64,000 nt of DNA from Streptomyces sp. SPB162 (GCF_029504575.1 NZ_JAQFII010000001.1:2268501-2332500), one strand, 5' to 3'; counted from the first letter of the stretch, positions 17,362 to 26,178 are shown. Numbers and translations are program-made. The notes: a model not told the origin generated them from the sequence alone.

Positions 17362-18363
17362 TTCAGCGACGAGTCGAGGATGAGCGGCAGGACCGGCGCG
17401 GCGGTCGTCTCCGTGGCCGCGTTGGTGCCCACCTGCTTCGCGGGCTGGCTCGTGTACCAGTCGATGCACGGGCCGAGCGGCGACGGCGGGGCCCAGCGGG
17501 TGCTGCCCCTGCCGTCGGTCTCGGCCCCGACCAATCCGGACGACCGGACGAACGGCAAGGCCGCCTCGCCGGTCTCCCCCGGGAGCCCGGACGCGGCGGC
17601 GGGCTCGTCCTCGGCGGCGGACCAGGACCGGAAGACGTCCGGTACGTCCCCGGCGGCCGGCACGTCCGCCGCCCCGGCGGCGCTCCCGCTCAGGGGAAGG
17701 ACCGTCGTCCTCGACCCGGGCCACAACACGAACAACGTCGACCACACCGCGGACATCAACCGGCTCGTCGATATCGGGACCACCCGCAAGGAATGCGACA
17801 CGACGGGCACTTCCACCAACGGCGGCTACGCCGAAGCGTCGTTCAGCCTCGACGTGTCCCGGCGGGTCCGTGCCCTGCTCGCCGAGCGGGGGGCGAAAGT
17901 GCGGCTGACGCAGGACGGCGACCGGTCGTTCGGACCGTGCATCGACGAGCGGGCGCGGATCGGCAACGAGGCGCACGCCGACGCGGCCGTGTCCATCCAC
18001 GGGGACGGCTCGGCGGCGGGGAACCGCGGATTCCATGTGATCACCCCGGCGTCCGTGCACGCGGGGATCGCCGACACCCGGCCCATCGTGGCCCCGTCCG
18101 ACCTGCTCGGTGTGGCGCTGAAGTCGCATTTCGCGTCCGCGTCCGGCTCGGCGCCCGCGAACTACCTGGCGGACGGCACGGGGCTGATGGCCCGCAGCGA
18201 TCTGGGCGGCCTCAACCTCTCCACCGTCCCCAAAGTACTCATCGAATGCGGCAACATGCGGGACGCGCAGGACGCGGCCAAGTTCACCGACCCGAAGTGG
18301 CGGCAGCGAGCAGCGGAGGGCATCGCTGACGGCATTACGGCTTTCCTCCAGGAGAAGAGGTGA
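17359..18363 (+). CDS. N-acetylmuramoyl-L-alanine amidase (amidase_3), membrane-anchored
   Basis: The 334-residue protein starts with a single hydrophobic segment (about 12-32, signal anchor), then a 75-residue Pro/Ser/Ala-rich linker, then a zinc amidase_3 domain from about 112: VVLDPGHN (zinc His), GGYAEASFSLDVS (zinc Glu), AVSIHGDGS (zinc His) and VLIECGNMRD (catalytic Glu). It hydrolyses the amide bond between muramic acid and L-alanine in peptidoglycan, outside the membrane. The GTG start is supported by the likely leaderless promoter; an ATG at 17380 is the alternative. An insert with two cysteines (KECD and GPCID) inside the domain may form a disulfide. Confidence 0.9.
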   Translation: MFSDESRMSGRTGAAVVSVAALVPTCFAGWLVYQSMHGPSGDGGAQRVLPLPSVSAPTNPDDRTNGKAASPVSPGSPDAAAGSSSAADQDRKTSGTSPAAGTSAAPAALPLRGRTVVLDPGHNTNNVDHTADINRLVDIGTTRKECDTTGTSTNGGYAEASFSLDVSRRVRALLAERGAKVRLTQDGDRSFGPCIDERARIGNEAHADAAVSIHGDGSAAGNRGFHVITPASVHAGIADTRPIVAPSDLLGVALKSHFASASGSAPANYLADGTGLMARSDLGGLNLSTVPKVLIECGNMRDAQDAAKFTDPKWRQRAAEGIADGITAFLQEKR

Positions 18364-18537
18364 CCAACCGGTAGCCATTCGGCGCCGATTGCGCACCAGT
18401 TGTCGCACCCGGCTCACGGCGTGCGAACCACACCCTTACGATGGGGGGCCACTCCCGCGCCTCGCCCTGAACCGGTAGAGAGCGCTGCGCGTTCCGGCGA
18501 CAGCGACGACGACCCCGAGACCGACAAAGGACCTTAC

Positions 18538-19446
18538 GTGAACATCCGCTCCCTGTCCCGAGGAGACGGCGCGGTGATCGGAGCAGCGGTGCTGCTGCTG
18601 ATCGCTTCGTTCCTGCCGTTCTTCTCCTTCGACGTTGGTCAAGGTTCCGACAAGACGGTCAGTACGTGGAGCGCGGCACTGTTCCCGCTGCTTCCGACCG
18701 TGACCCTCGCCGCGCTGGCGGCGGCGGCCCTGATCGTCCTCGGCCGGGCCATGGTGCCCGCGGGCCGTCAGGTGGCCGGGCTGACCCTGGAGCAGTGGGG
18801 CACCGCGCTGGCGGTCTTCGTCGGCTGGGCGGCGCTGTGGTCGGCGTTCTCCACCGTCGTCCCGGACTTCGGTGACGGCTTCGACAACGACAACATCAAC
18901 AAGGGCGCCGGCGCGTGGCTGACGCTCATCTTCGGCATCGCGTTCGCGGTCCTCGCGGTGCTGTCGTCCCGCCTGCCCGCCCTGCAGGTACCGCTGCTGG
19001 GCGCCCCGAAGCAGCCGCAGCCGTACGGTGGCGCGCCCTACGGTGCGCCCCAGCCGGGCCTGGGACAGCCGGGTCAGCCGGGTATGCCGCAGCCGGGCGG
19101 CTACGGCTACCCCGGTGCTCCGGCGCCCGACCCGTCCTTCGGCGGCCAGCCGCAGCCGCAGCCGCACAGCTTCGGTGGCCAGGCGCCCTCGCCGGCCCCG
19201 CAGTCCCAGCAGCCGGCGCAGGGCCAGCAGCCGCAGTCCGGCTCCCCGGACTTCACCGCGTTCTGGTTCGCCGTGCCGGTGCCGCGTCCGCTGTTCGCGG
19301 AGGACGGTTCCTCCCACCAGATCGCCGAGCTGGCGCCGGGTACGTGGTACCTGGCGGTCGAGCAGCGCGGTGCGACGCTGATCGCGCAGACGCAGGACGG
19401 TCGTCGCGGCGTGCTGCAGGATTCCAGCGGGATTCAGCGCGGCTGA
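18538..19446 (+). CDS. Integral membrane protein with Pro/Gln-rich linker and C-terminal globular domain
   Basis: The 302-residue protein begins at GTG 18538 with AAAGGA eight bases upstream. Four hydrophobic helices occupy about residues 12-145, a low-complexity Pro/Gly/Gln linker about 150-240, and a conserved beta-rich domain follows (FTAFWFAVPVPRPLFAED to the end). The C-terminal part resembles a domain common in Streptomyces membrane proteins of unknown function. The preceding 175 bases contain no gene and presumably the promoter. No enzyme motif is visible. Confidence 0.8.
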   Translation: MNIRSLSRGDGAVIGAAVLLLIASFLPFFSFDVGQGSDKTVSTWSAALFPLLPTVTLAALAAAALIVLGRAMVPAGRQVAGLTLEQWGTALAVFVGWAALWSAFSTVVPDFGDGFDNDNINKGAGAWLTLIFGIAFAVLAVLSSRLPALQVPLLGAPKQPQPYGGAPYGAPQPGLGQPGQPGMPQPGGYGYPGAPAPDPSFGGQPQPQPHSFGGQAPSPAPQSQQPAQGQQPQSGSPDFTAFWFAVPVPRPLFAEDGSSHQIAELAPGTWYLAVEQRGATLIAQTQDGRRGVLQDSSGIQRG

Positions 19447-19546
19447 CGTCCGCCGCGGAAGAAAACTCGTTCGGTGAGCCCCCGCCCGGAGTCCGGGCGG
19501 GGGCTCACGCCTTTCGCCGTGCCGGACCGTCCCGTACAGTCCCCAT

Positions 19547-19561
19547 CTGACGTATCGTCAG
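19547..19561. promoter_or_regulatory. Perfect palindrome CTGACG-TAT-CGTCAG (motif 2, site C)
   Basis: This is the best match to CTGAYG-N3-CRTCAG. It extends to an eight-base inverted repeat CATCTGAC/GTCAGATG with a five-base centre and lies 21 bases before the LLM oxidoreductase start, inside its promoter or leader. Confidence 0.6.
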
Positions 19562-19582
19562 ATGCGGTGGAGGGGCGGCGCC

Positions 19583-20593
19583 ATGAGGCTCGGGCTGGCA
19601 CTCGGTTACTGGGGGCGCGGTCCCCGTCCACAGGATGTGGAACTGGCGCGGCAGGCCGAACGGCTCGGATACCACTCCGTGTGGACCGCCGAGGCCTGGG
19701 GCTCCGACGCGTTCACGCCGCTGACCTGGATCGCCGCGCACACCTCGCGGATCCTGCTGGGGACGGGCATCGCGCAGATGGCCGCCCGCTCCCCCACCGC
19801 CACCGCGATGCAGGCGCTCACCCTGGACCACCTGTCCGGCGGCCGGATGCTGCTGGGGCTCGGGCTGTCCGGACCGCAGGTGGTCGAGGGGTGGTACGGA
19901 CGGCCGTTCCCGAAGAGCCCGTTGACCGCGACCCGCGAGTACGTCGACGTCCTGCGGCAGGTCTTCCGGCGGGAAGGCCCGGTGGAACTGGCGGGCCGCT
20001 TCCACAGCCATCCGTACTCCGGCGAGGACGGTACGGGGCTCGGCAGAGCGCTGAAGCCGATCACCCACCCGCTGCGGGCGGACCTGCCGATCCTGCTCGG
20101 CGCCGAGGGTCCGAAGAACATCGCCCAGACGACCCGCATCGCGGACGGCTGGATGCCGCTGTACTGGTCGCCGGCGCGCACCGACGTCTACGAGCTGTCG
20201 CTGGCCGAGGCTCCCGAGGACTTCATGGTCGCGCCCCTGGTGCGGGCGAAGGTGTGCGACGACGTGGCCGAGGGGCTGCTGCCGGTCAAGGCCATGCTCG
20301 GTTTCTACATCGGCGGGATGGGCGCGCAGACGAAGAACTTCCACGCCGACCTGATGGCCCGGATGGGGTACGCGGAGGAGGCGCGGCACATCCAGCGGCT
20401 CTTCCTGGACGGGCGAAGGGAGGAGGCGGTGCTGGCCGTTCCGGACGCGTTCGCCGACGAGATCTCGCTGGTCGGGCCGCGGGAGCGGATCGCCGAGCGG
20501 CTGCAGCTGTGGCGGGCGGGCCCGGTCACCGACCTCCTGGTGACCGCGCCCGACCCGGACACGCTGCGGGTGCTCGCCGAGCTGAACGGCTAG
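19583..20593 (+). CDS. LLM-class (F420-dependent) oxidoreductase
   Basis: The 336-residue protein is a luciferase-like monooxygenase-fold enzyme of the F420-dependent group: MRLGLALGYWGRG at the start, SVWTAEAWGSDAFTPL, ILLGTGIAQM, GRMLLGLGLSGPQVVEGWYG and ILLGAEGPKNIAQTTRIADGWMPLYWSP. It should move hydride between reduced F420 and an unknown substrate. GGAGG eight bases before ATG 19583 fixes the start. The perfect motif-2 palindrome directly upstream also occurs at steroid-regulon promoters in this window, so a linked role is possible; LLM enzymes are often present in CoA-dependent degradation clusters. Confidence 0.88.
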   Translation: MRLGLALGYWGRGPRPQDVELARQAERLGYHSVWTAEAWGSDAFTPLTWIAAHTSRILLGTGIAQMAARSPTATAMQALTLDHLSGGRMLLGLGLSGPQVVEGWYGRPFPKSPLTATREYVDVLRQVFRREGPVELAGRFHSHPYSGEDGTGLGRALKPITHPLRADLPILLGAEGPKNIAQTTRIADGWMPLYWSPARTDVYELSLAEAPEDFMVAPLVRAKVCDDVAEGLLPVKAMLGFYIGGMGAQTKNFHADLMARMGYAEEARHIQRLFLDGRREEAVLAVPDAFADEISLVGPRERIAERLQLWRAGPVTDLLVTAPDPDTLRVLAELNG

Positions 20594-20624
20594 AGCACCA
20601 GGCCCGCAGAGACCGGATCCCGGC

Positions 20625-21170
20625 TCAGCCGCCGAGTTCGCTCGTGGACGGGATCTTCTCCTTCACGTCGGCGCCGGCCTGCTTCCCCGCTTCCTTGACG
20701 CCGTCGATCGTCTTCTGGAAGGAGCTGACCACGTCGTCCGTCGAATCGCCCTTCCGCAGCTTGTCGGGCAGCTCCTTGAGGGCGTCGATCCCGCTGGTCA
20801 GCGGGGCCATCAGTCGGGAGAGCGTCGGGTCGCCCTTGGCGTTGTCGGACGCCGCCTTGAGCCGGTTGTAGGCGAACGCCCCGGCCAGACCGCCCTTGAC
20901 CAGCGCGAACGTCCGGCCGTCCGCACCCTTCTTGAACTTCCCCGCACGGGCCGGCTTGATGATCCACTGGTAGGTGGCGCCCGCCGCGAGCCCGGCGTTC
21001 GCGACGAAACGGGTCTTGGCGAGCTTCTGCTGCTCCACCGTGGTCGAGGGGGTCGGGCTCCCGGACACGTCGTTCTTCGCCTTGTCGTTGCACGCGGTCG
21101 TCGCGGCGAGGAGGGCGCCGGAGAGCAGCAGCGCGGTCAGCAGGCGGCGCAGGGGGATGCCATTCGGCAC
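20625..21170 (-). CDS. Secreted lipoprotein, unknown function
   Basis: The 181-residue precursor starts at GTG 21170 with GGAGG upstream. The N-terminus (PLRRLLTALLLSGALLAATTAC) is a lipoprotein signal with lipobox LAATTAC, so the mature protein is anchored by its cysteine to the outer face of the membrane. The mature part is Lys/Ala-rich and helical (KTRFVANAGLAAGATYQWIIKP, SSFQKTIDGVKEAGKQAG). A similar helical Streptomyces family has no known function. It is convergent with the LLM oxidoreductase gene. Confidence 0.82.
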   Translation of the reverse strand: MPNGIPLRRLLTALLLSGALLAATTACNDKAKNDVSGSPTPSTTVEQQKLAKTRFVANAGLAAGATYQWIIKPARAGKFKKGADGRTFALVKGGLAGAFAYNRLKAASDNAKGDPTLSRLMAPLTSGIDALKELPDKLRKGDSTDDVVSSFQKTIDGVKEAGKQAGADVKEKIPSTSELGG

Positions 21171-21276
21171 GGTCGGACCTCCGGGTACGGACGAGGCGCA
21201 GGACGGGGCACACGTCCTCGCAGCATCACCCGGACGGCACACCCCCGCCACTCGGGCCCCACCCGTACGGAGCGGT

Positions 21277-22056
21277 TCAGAACGCCGTGCGCGCCAGCCA
21301 GTGGTCCAGCAGTTCGCGGTCGCCGAGCACCTGTACGCGCTCGCTGTCCAGCGGCAGCCGCCGGTAGAAGGCGAGCAGCAGGTCGGTGAGGGGAGCCCGC
21401 AGCGCCACGTCGCCCTTGGCGTGCTCGCGCCGCCAGGTGACGGACTCCGGGCCGCGCTCGATCACCCATTCGGCGACCAGTCCGTCCGGGCTGTCGGTGG
21501 CGTGCAGGTGCAGGGTCTGCCCGTGGCCGCGCAGTTCCGCCAGTTCCGGGGTCTGCTCGACGGCGAACGGATCGGTGACGATTTCCAGCCACTCGTCGAT
21601 CGCGTCCGCGGCCAGTTCGGCCGGCGCGTGGTAGTCGCTCCAGGTGGCCAGTGCGGCGTCCGCCCGGTGCACCAGGGTCTCCAGGACCATCCGGCGGGCC
21701 CAGAAGCCCGCCTGCTGCGGCCGTGCCCAGGTCCACACGGGCAGTTCGGGACCGGCCTCGCGCAGAGTGGCCGCGAACCGCTCGGCGCCCTCGGCCAGCC
21801 AGCCGTCCAGCCCCGCGCCGGAGGGGGCCTCGTAGTCCGGCACCTGGTTCTCGGGGAGGTACTTCTCCGCTCTGGTGCCGACGATGGTCTCCGCCCAGCG
21901 GTGCGCCTGCCCGACATGGGCCGCCAGTTCGTGCAGGGTCCAGCCCGGACACGTCGGCACCTTGGCGCCGGGGTCGGAACCGCGGAGTGTGTCACGCAGC
22001 CGGGCGGTCTCCTCGACGATCGCCGTGCAGTACGCCTCGTGCTCCAACCAGGCCAT
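21277..22056 (-). CDS. DinB-fold mycothiol-dependent enzyme family (MDMPI-like)
   Basis: The 259-residue protein has the maleylpyruvate-isomerase N-terminal/DinB four-helix layout. Metal ligands are probably supplied by the histidines in LHELAAHVGQAHRW and LVHRADA. The C-terminal part (about 170-259) is the usual small domain of the MDMPI-C type. Members of this family act with mycothiol as cofactor in isomerisation or transfer reactions, but most Streptomyces copies have no assigned substrate. It stands alone, divergent from the small membrane protein at 22141. Confidence 0.82.
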   Translation of the reverse strand: MAWLEHEAYCTAIVEETARLRDTLRGSDPGAKVPTCPGWTLHELAAHVGQAHRWAETIVGTRAEKYLPENQVPDYEAPSGAGLDGWLAEGAERFAATLREAGPELPVWTWARPQQAGFWARRMVLETLVHRADAALATWSDYHAPAELAADAIDEWLEIVTDPFAVEQTPELAELRGHGQTLHLHATDSPDGLVAEWVIERGPESVTWRREHAKGDVALRAPLTDLLLAFYRRLPLDSERVQVLGDRELLDHWLARTAF

Positions 22057-22140
22057 GCGCCGCCATCCCTCCCCCTACTTCAGACCGAAAGGATTTTCCA
22101 CCAGCAGTTTCAACCAGCCTATCGGGGCAATGCGAGGGGC

Positions 22141-22428
22141 ATGTCCAGACGCTACCGAGGCAATCCCGCAGCGGCGATCATCCTGATCGTCGCAGATGTC
22201 GCGGCCTTGATACTGATCCTGTGGATACTCATGTATCTGCTGGACGCCAACAAGGCCAATGACCTGGTCAATTGGGTCCACCATTCGGCGAATTGGCTCG
22301 CGGGCTGGTCCCTCGACCTCTTCACCATGCAATCGGACAACCTCCGCACCGTGCTGAACTACGGCCTGCCGGCCGTGGTTTACCTGGTCATCGGCCATGC
22401 CGTGGCCGGCCGCGTCAATCGGGCCTGA
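22141..22428 (+). CDS. Small membrane protein, 95 residues
   Basis: The 95-residue protein starts MSRRYRGN and has two strong hydrophobic helices, residues 10-32 (AAAIILIVADVAALILILWILMYLL is the core region) and 74-90. The polar middle has several tryptophans (NWVHHSANWLAGW). It is a conserved small Streptomyces membrane protein of unknown role. GAGGGG precedes the ATG closely. Coding GC is lower than that of neighbours because of the hydrophobic composition. Confidence 0.75.
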   Translation: MSRRYRGNPAAAIILIVADVAALILILWILMYLLDANKANDLVNWVHHSANWLAGWSLDLFTMQSDNLRTVLNYGLPAVVYLVIGHAVAGRVNRA

Positions 22429-22714
22429 CGCGGGCAGCCCGGAGCAGCACGCTCAAGGAGCAGCAGAACCGGCTGTGATCGCCGCCAGGGCCGAACCGGC
22501 CCTGGCGGCAGCACCGGCCGGACACGACCTGGTGCTCTGGCCGGAAAGGTTCACCGGTTCGCGACGCGCGGCGCGGCACTTCTCCCCCAGCTACCGCTGG
22601 GGGTGCCCCCAGTGGTCGGAGTCGTCCGAGTACGTCCGGTACGAGGACGATCCTCCGCCGTGCGACGCACCGCGCCGGACGCCGCGCACCAGGCAAACCC
22701 TTCCGGCCGGAGCT
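22429..22714. repeat. Intergenic region with dispersed repeat copy 1
   Basis: No gene is seen here. Around 22579-22620 there is an imperfect hairpin around CAGCTACCGCTGGGGGTGCC, and 22626-22695 holds a sequence beginning TACGTCCGGTACGAGGACG that recurs in inverted orientation near 56774-56840. Together they look like a Streptomyces dispersed repeat. Confidence 0.6.
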
Positions 22715-22815
22715 CTAGGCCGTGTCTGACACATCCCGCCTGGCCCGGGACGCCTGGCACGCGCGCTCTCCCCCGCCCTCCGGGCGGACGCCGGTATGTG
22801 TCAGACACGGCCTAG
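22715..22815. mobile_element. MITE-like element with perfect 20-bp terminal inverted repeats
   Basis: The left end CTAGGCCGTGTCTGACACAT and the right end ATGTGTCAGACACGGCCTAG are exact inverse complements, enclosing 61 bases with no coding capacity. Total length is 101 bp. The right end supplies the TAG stop codon of the adjacent minus-strand gene. It could be a non-autonomous transposable element and, as a long hairpin, also a transcription terminator for the two converging genes. Confidence 0.7.
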
Positions 22816-23921
22816 CAGCAGCCGGCGTCGTCCGGAGCCAGGCCGATCGGGAGCCGCTCTCCCCCGAACACCGCGGTGGTCGCCTCGTCCCCCCCGAGCG
22901 CGGCCACCGCGAGCAGTAGTGCGCCCGCCGTCCAGGACGTACGTTCCTCCGGCCAGACGGCGTCGTCGTCGAAGACGTAGCCCGTCCAGTACATCCCGTC
23001 GTCCCCGGCACGCAGGTGCTGGATGTCGGCGAGGATCTCCACGGCGCGGTCCGACTCGCCCATCGCCCACAGCGCGAGGGCAAGTTCCGCGCTCTCCCCG
23101 CCGGTGACCCAGGGCCGGTCCGAGACGCAGCGGACCCCGAGGCCCGGCACCACGAACGTCTCCCAGTGCGCCTCGATGCGCTCCTTGGCGGCCGGGCCGC
23201 GCAGCGCGGTGCCGAGCACCGGGTAGTACCAGTCCATGGAGAAGCGCCCCTTGTCGAGGAAGCGCTCGGGGTGGTGCTGCACCGCGTGGCCGAGCAGCCC
23301 GGTCGCCAGCTCCCAGTCGGGCTGCGGCTCCTCGCGGTAGTCCGCGACGGCCAGCGCGCAGCGCAGCGCCTGGTAGATCGAGGACGAGCCGGTGAGCAGC
23401 GCCTCCTCGGGGAAGCCGCCGTCGTCGTCCCGCTTCCACGCGATGTGACCGCCGGGCAGCTGGAGCGCGAGCACGAACTCCACGGCGGAGTAGAGCGTCG
23501 GCCACAGGCGCTCCAGGAACGCGTCGTCGCCCGTGGACAGGTAGTGGTGCCAGATGCCGACGGCCACGTAGGCGACGAAGTTGGTCTCGCGGGTGCGGTC
23601 GGTGGGCTCGCCGGCGGCGACAGCCGCCTCCGCGCCCGGGACGTCCGCCGCGTACGAGTACGAGGCGTACCAGGAGCCGTCGGCGTTCTGCCGGTCGGCG
23701 AGCCAGCGGTACGCGGCCTCCGCGCGGCCGTGCTCGCCCGCCGCGTCCAGCGCCATGGCCGCCTCGACGTGGTCCCACGGGTCGAGGTGCCCGCCGGTGA
23801 ACCACGGTATGGCGCCGTCGGCCCGCTGGATGGCGGCGATGCCCGCCACGGTCAGCTCGGCCTGCTCCGCCGTGAGGACGCCGGGCAGGACGAGGTGTTC
23901 GGTGCGCCCCGGACTCGTCAC
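22812..23921 (-). CDS. Alpha/alpha-barrel protein (prenyltransferase/glycosidase-like)
   Basis: The 369-residue protein is an alpha/alpha-toroid: repeated motifs such as IPWFTGGHLDPWDHVEAAMAL, YRWLADRQNADGSWYASY and GGHIAWKRDDDGGFPEEAL resemble prenyltransferase/squalene-cyclase repeats and also glucoamylase-like barrels. It is the third gene of an operon after a GT4 glycosyltransferase and a methyltransferase, and its GTG overlaps the methyltransferase stop (GTGA). Association with sugar genes favours a glycan-related role. The stop codon TAG lies within the MITE-like element, and the last residues GCC come just before its right end, so the native C-terminus may have been altered. Confidence 0.78.
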   Translation of the reverse strand: MTSPGRTEHLVLPGVLTAEQAELTVAGIAAIQRADGAIPWFTGGHLDPWDHVEAAMALDAAGEHGRAEAAYRWLADRQNADGSWYASYSYAADVPGAEAAVAAGEPTDRTRETNFVAYVAVGIWHHYLSTGDDAFLERLWPTLYSAVEFVLALQLPGGHIAWKRDDDGGFPEEALLTGSSSIYQALRCALAVADYREEPQPDWELATGLLGHAVQHHPERFLDKGRFSMDWYYPVLGTALRGPAAKERIEAHWETFVVPGLGVRCVSDRPWVTGGESAELALALWAMGESDRAVEILADIQHLRAGDDGMYWTGYVFDDDAVWPEERTSWTAGALLLAVAALGGDEATTAVFGGERLPIGLAPDDAGCC

Positions 23922-24661
23922 GCGTCCACCCGAGCGTCCAGCACGGGGGTGTGCGGCTTGGTGGCGTAGGCCACGAAGCTCTTGCCGATCAGCGGGTTGA
24001 GGGCCTGCTCGGCGACCTTGGTGGCCAGCGGCTTCTTCATGATGTCCCAGACCAGGAGCTTGTGGTACAGCTTCACCGGCAGGGCCTTGTCGTTGTCGAC
24101 GCCGACCGCGCACTTGATCCACCAGTACGGGGAGTGCAGCCCGTGCGCGTGGTGGGTGCCGTACGGCCGCAGGCCCGCCTCGCGCATCTTGCCGAGCAGC
24201 TCGTCGCCGCGGTAGATGCGGATGTGGCCGCCCTCGACCTCGTGGTAGGCGTCGGAGAGCGCCCAGCAGATCTTCTCGGGTCCGTAGCGCGGCACGGTGA
24301 TCGCGATCCGGCCGCCGGGGCGCAGCACGCGCACCATCTCGGCGAGCACGCCCTTGTCGTCGGGGATGTGTTCCATGACCTCGGAGATGATCACGACGTC
24401 GAAACTGTCGTCGGGGAACGGCAGCTGGAGCGCGTCCCCCTCCATCGCGACGGCGGACGCGCCGGCCGGGGCCTCGCCCTCCGCCTTCATCGCCGCGAAC
24501 CATTTGGCGACCTCGCGGATCTCGTCGCCGTTGCGGTCCAGGGCGACGACGTTGGCGCCGCGCCGGTAGCACTCGAAGGCGTGCCTTCCGGCGCCGCAGC
24601 CCAGGTCGAGGACCCGGTCGCCTGGGGCGAGCGGGAAACGGGAGAAGTCGACGGTCAGCAC
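23918..24661 (-). CDS. Class I SAM-dependent methyltransferase (Methyltransf_11)
   Basis: The 247-residue protein has motif I VLDLGCGAGRHAFE near residues 17-30, acidic ALDRNGDE, PFPDDSFDVVIISEVMEHIPD and VLRPGGRIAITVPR, all typical for a class I small-molecule methyltransferase. The C-terminal half carries a PYWWIKC insertion and may touch membranes or lipid substrates. GTG 24661 follows GAGG and overlaps the glycosyltransferase stop by seven bases. The trio GT4, methyltransferase and alpha/alpha-barrel suggests synthesis or modification of a glycolipid or glycan. Mycobacteria have a comparable methyltransferase/GT4 neighbour pair close to an aldehyde dehydrogenase (Rv0223c-Rv0225). Confidence 0.86.
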   Translation of the reverse strand: MLTVDFSRFPLAPGDRVLDLGCGAGRHAFECYRRGANVVALDRNGDEIREVAKWFAAMKAEGEAPAGASAVAMEGDALQLPFPDDSFDVVIISEVMEHIPDDKGVLAEMVRVLRPGGRIAITVPRYGPEKICWALSDAYHEVEGGHIRIYRGDELLGKMREAGLRPYGTHHAHGLHSPYWWIKCAVGVDNDKALPVKLYHKLLVWDIMKKPLATKVAEQALNPLIGKSFVAYATKPHTPVLDARVDA

Positions 24662-25944
24662 GGAGCCTCTGCTTTCGTCCGGTGGGTCGGGGCGGGGGCG
24701 GCGGACTGGGCGGCGATCGCCGCTCGGTAGTGCTCGGCGGTGCCGATGGCGGCCTGTTCCCAGGTGAAGTGGCGCAGTACGCGCTCCCGGCCGGCCGCCC
24801 CGAGGCGGCGGCGCAGGTCCGCGTCCCCGAGCAGTCGGCCCAGGGCGGTGGCGAGCGCGCCGGCGTCGCCGGGGGGCACGGCCAGACAGGTCTCGCCGTC
24901 GGTCCCGGCGACCTCGGGGATCGCGCCTCCGGTGGTGGCGACCAGCGGGGTGCCGGTGGCCATCGCCTCGGCGGCGGGCAGCGAGAAGCCTTCGTAGAGG
25001 GAGGGCACGCAGGCGACCTCGGCGCCGCGGATGAGGTCGACGAGTTCGGCGTCGGTGATGCCCTTGACGAAGTCGATGGCGCCTTCGAGGCCGAACCGGG
25101 TGATGGCCGCGGCGACCGGTCCGTCCTCGGCGCGCCGGCCGACGACGACGAGATGCGCGTCGGGACGCTCCACGCGGAGCTTGGCGAGCGCTTCGACGAG
25201 GTGGATCAGGCCCTTGAGCGGCACGTCGGCGCTGGAAGTGGTGACGATCCGGCCGGGGATCTCGCGCACCGTGGCGTCCGGTGAGAAGAGCGTGGTGTCG
25301 GCGCCGATGTGGACGACGTGGACGCGCTCCTCCGCCACCCCCAGGTCCTCCACGATCTCGGCGCGGGAGGAGCCGGAGACGGTCAGCACGGACGGCAGCC
25401 GGCGCGCGACGCGCTTCTGCATCTGCGTGAAGCCGTACCAGCGGCGTACGGACAGCCGGCGCTTCCAGTTGGGCGCGGCGGCCAGGTCGAGGCGGCGGTC
25501 GACGGTGATGGGGTGATGGATCGTGGTGACCAGCGGGGTGCCCAGGCCGAGCAGTCCGTAGCCGAGCGTCTGGTTGTCGTGGATCACGTCGAACTGGCCG
25601 CGCCGGGCCGCCAGGTGCCGCCGGGCGCGCAGCGAGAAGGTCAGCGGCTCGGGGAAGCCGCCGGTCCACATCGTGCCGACCTCGACCGCGTCGATCCAGT
25701 CGCGGTACTCGCCGAGCCGGGGATTGCGGAACGGGTCGGGCTGCCGGTACAGATCCAGGCTGGGCAGCTCGGTGAGGGTCACACCGGCACCGACGGCGTC
25801 GAGCACCGGGTAGGGCTGGGCACCGATCACCTCGACGGTGTGGCCGAGCCGGGCGAGCTCACGGGAGAGGTGGCGTACGTAGACGCCCTGGCCCCCGCAG
25901 AAGGGGTTCCCCTTGTAGGTGAGCAGCGCGATCCGTAGTGGCAT
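24655..25944 (-). CDS. GT4 family glycosyltransferase
   Basis: The 429-residue retaining glycosyltransferase has the two-domain GT-B fold: N-terminal GGQGVYVRHLSRELARLGHTVEV, the DVIHDN and TIHHPI motifs, then the donor domain with SADVPLKGLIHLVEAL and the conserved PSLYEGFSLPAAEAMATGTPLVA (EX7E motif). A nucleotide-sugar donor is expected; the acceptor is unknown. GAGG precedes ATG 25944. The KstR-type operator 3 lies about 70 bases upstream, between this operon and the divergent kstR gene, so the operon could belong to the KstR regulon. Confidence 0.88.
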   Translation of the reverse strand: MPLRIALLTYKGNPFCGGQGVYVRHLSRELARLGHTVEVIGAQPYPVLDAVGAGVTLTELPSLDLYRQPDPFRNPRLGEYRDWIDAVEVGTMWTGGFPEPLTFSLRARRHLAARRGQFDVIHDNQTLGYGLLGLGTPLVTTIHHPITVDRRLDLAAAPNWKRRLSVRRWYGFTQMQKRVARRLPSVLTVSGSSRAEIVEDLGVAEERVHVVHIGADTTLFSPDATVREIPGRIVTTSSADVPLKGLIHLVEALAKLRVERPDAHLVVVGRRAEDGPVAAAITRFGLEGAIDFVKGITDAELVDLIRGAEVACVPSLYEGFSLPAAEAMATGTPLVATTGGAIPEVAGTDGETCLAVPPGDAGALATALGRLLGDADLRRRLGAAGRERVLRHFTWEQAAIGTAEHYRAAIAAQSAAPAPTHRTKAEAPC

Positions 25945-26012
25945 GGCCTCAACGGTCACTCCCGGCCCCCTTCTCACTCACTTCCGCCGGAGCGTAACCG
26001 GTCGCGCTAATC

Positions 26013-26026
26013 TAGAACAAGTTTCA
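26013..26026. promoter_or_regulatory. KstR-type operator 3 (perfect consensus)
   Basis: TAGAACAAGTTTCA fits TNNAACNNGTTNNA. It lies between the divergent GT4 operon (start 25944) and kstR (start 26179) and probably mediates kstR autoregulation. Confidence 0.72.
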
Positions 26027-26178
26027 GACTCGAACGTCCAGAACCGAATCTACCGGCAGCGGCACGGCCCCGAATGAGGCGGACCAGGTGATTCGCACCA
26101 CGACACCGGTCCTGCCATCATGCAACGCAGTGCCACGGTGACCGCGGATTACGGATGGAATGTCACGGAATGGGACAT

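Noticed and set aside
22812-23921. Naming the alpha/alpha-barrel protein a squalene cyclase
   Set aside because: No DxDD-type catalytic motif of squalene-hopene cyclases is visible, and the neighbours are a glycosyltransferase and a methyltransferase rather than isoprenoid genes.
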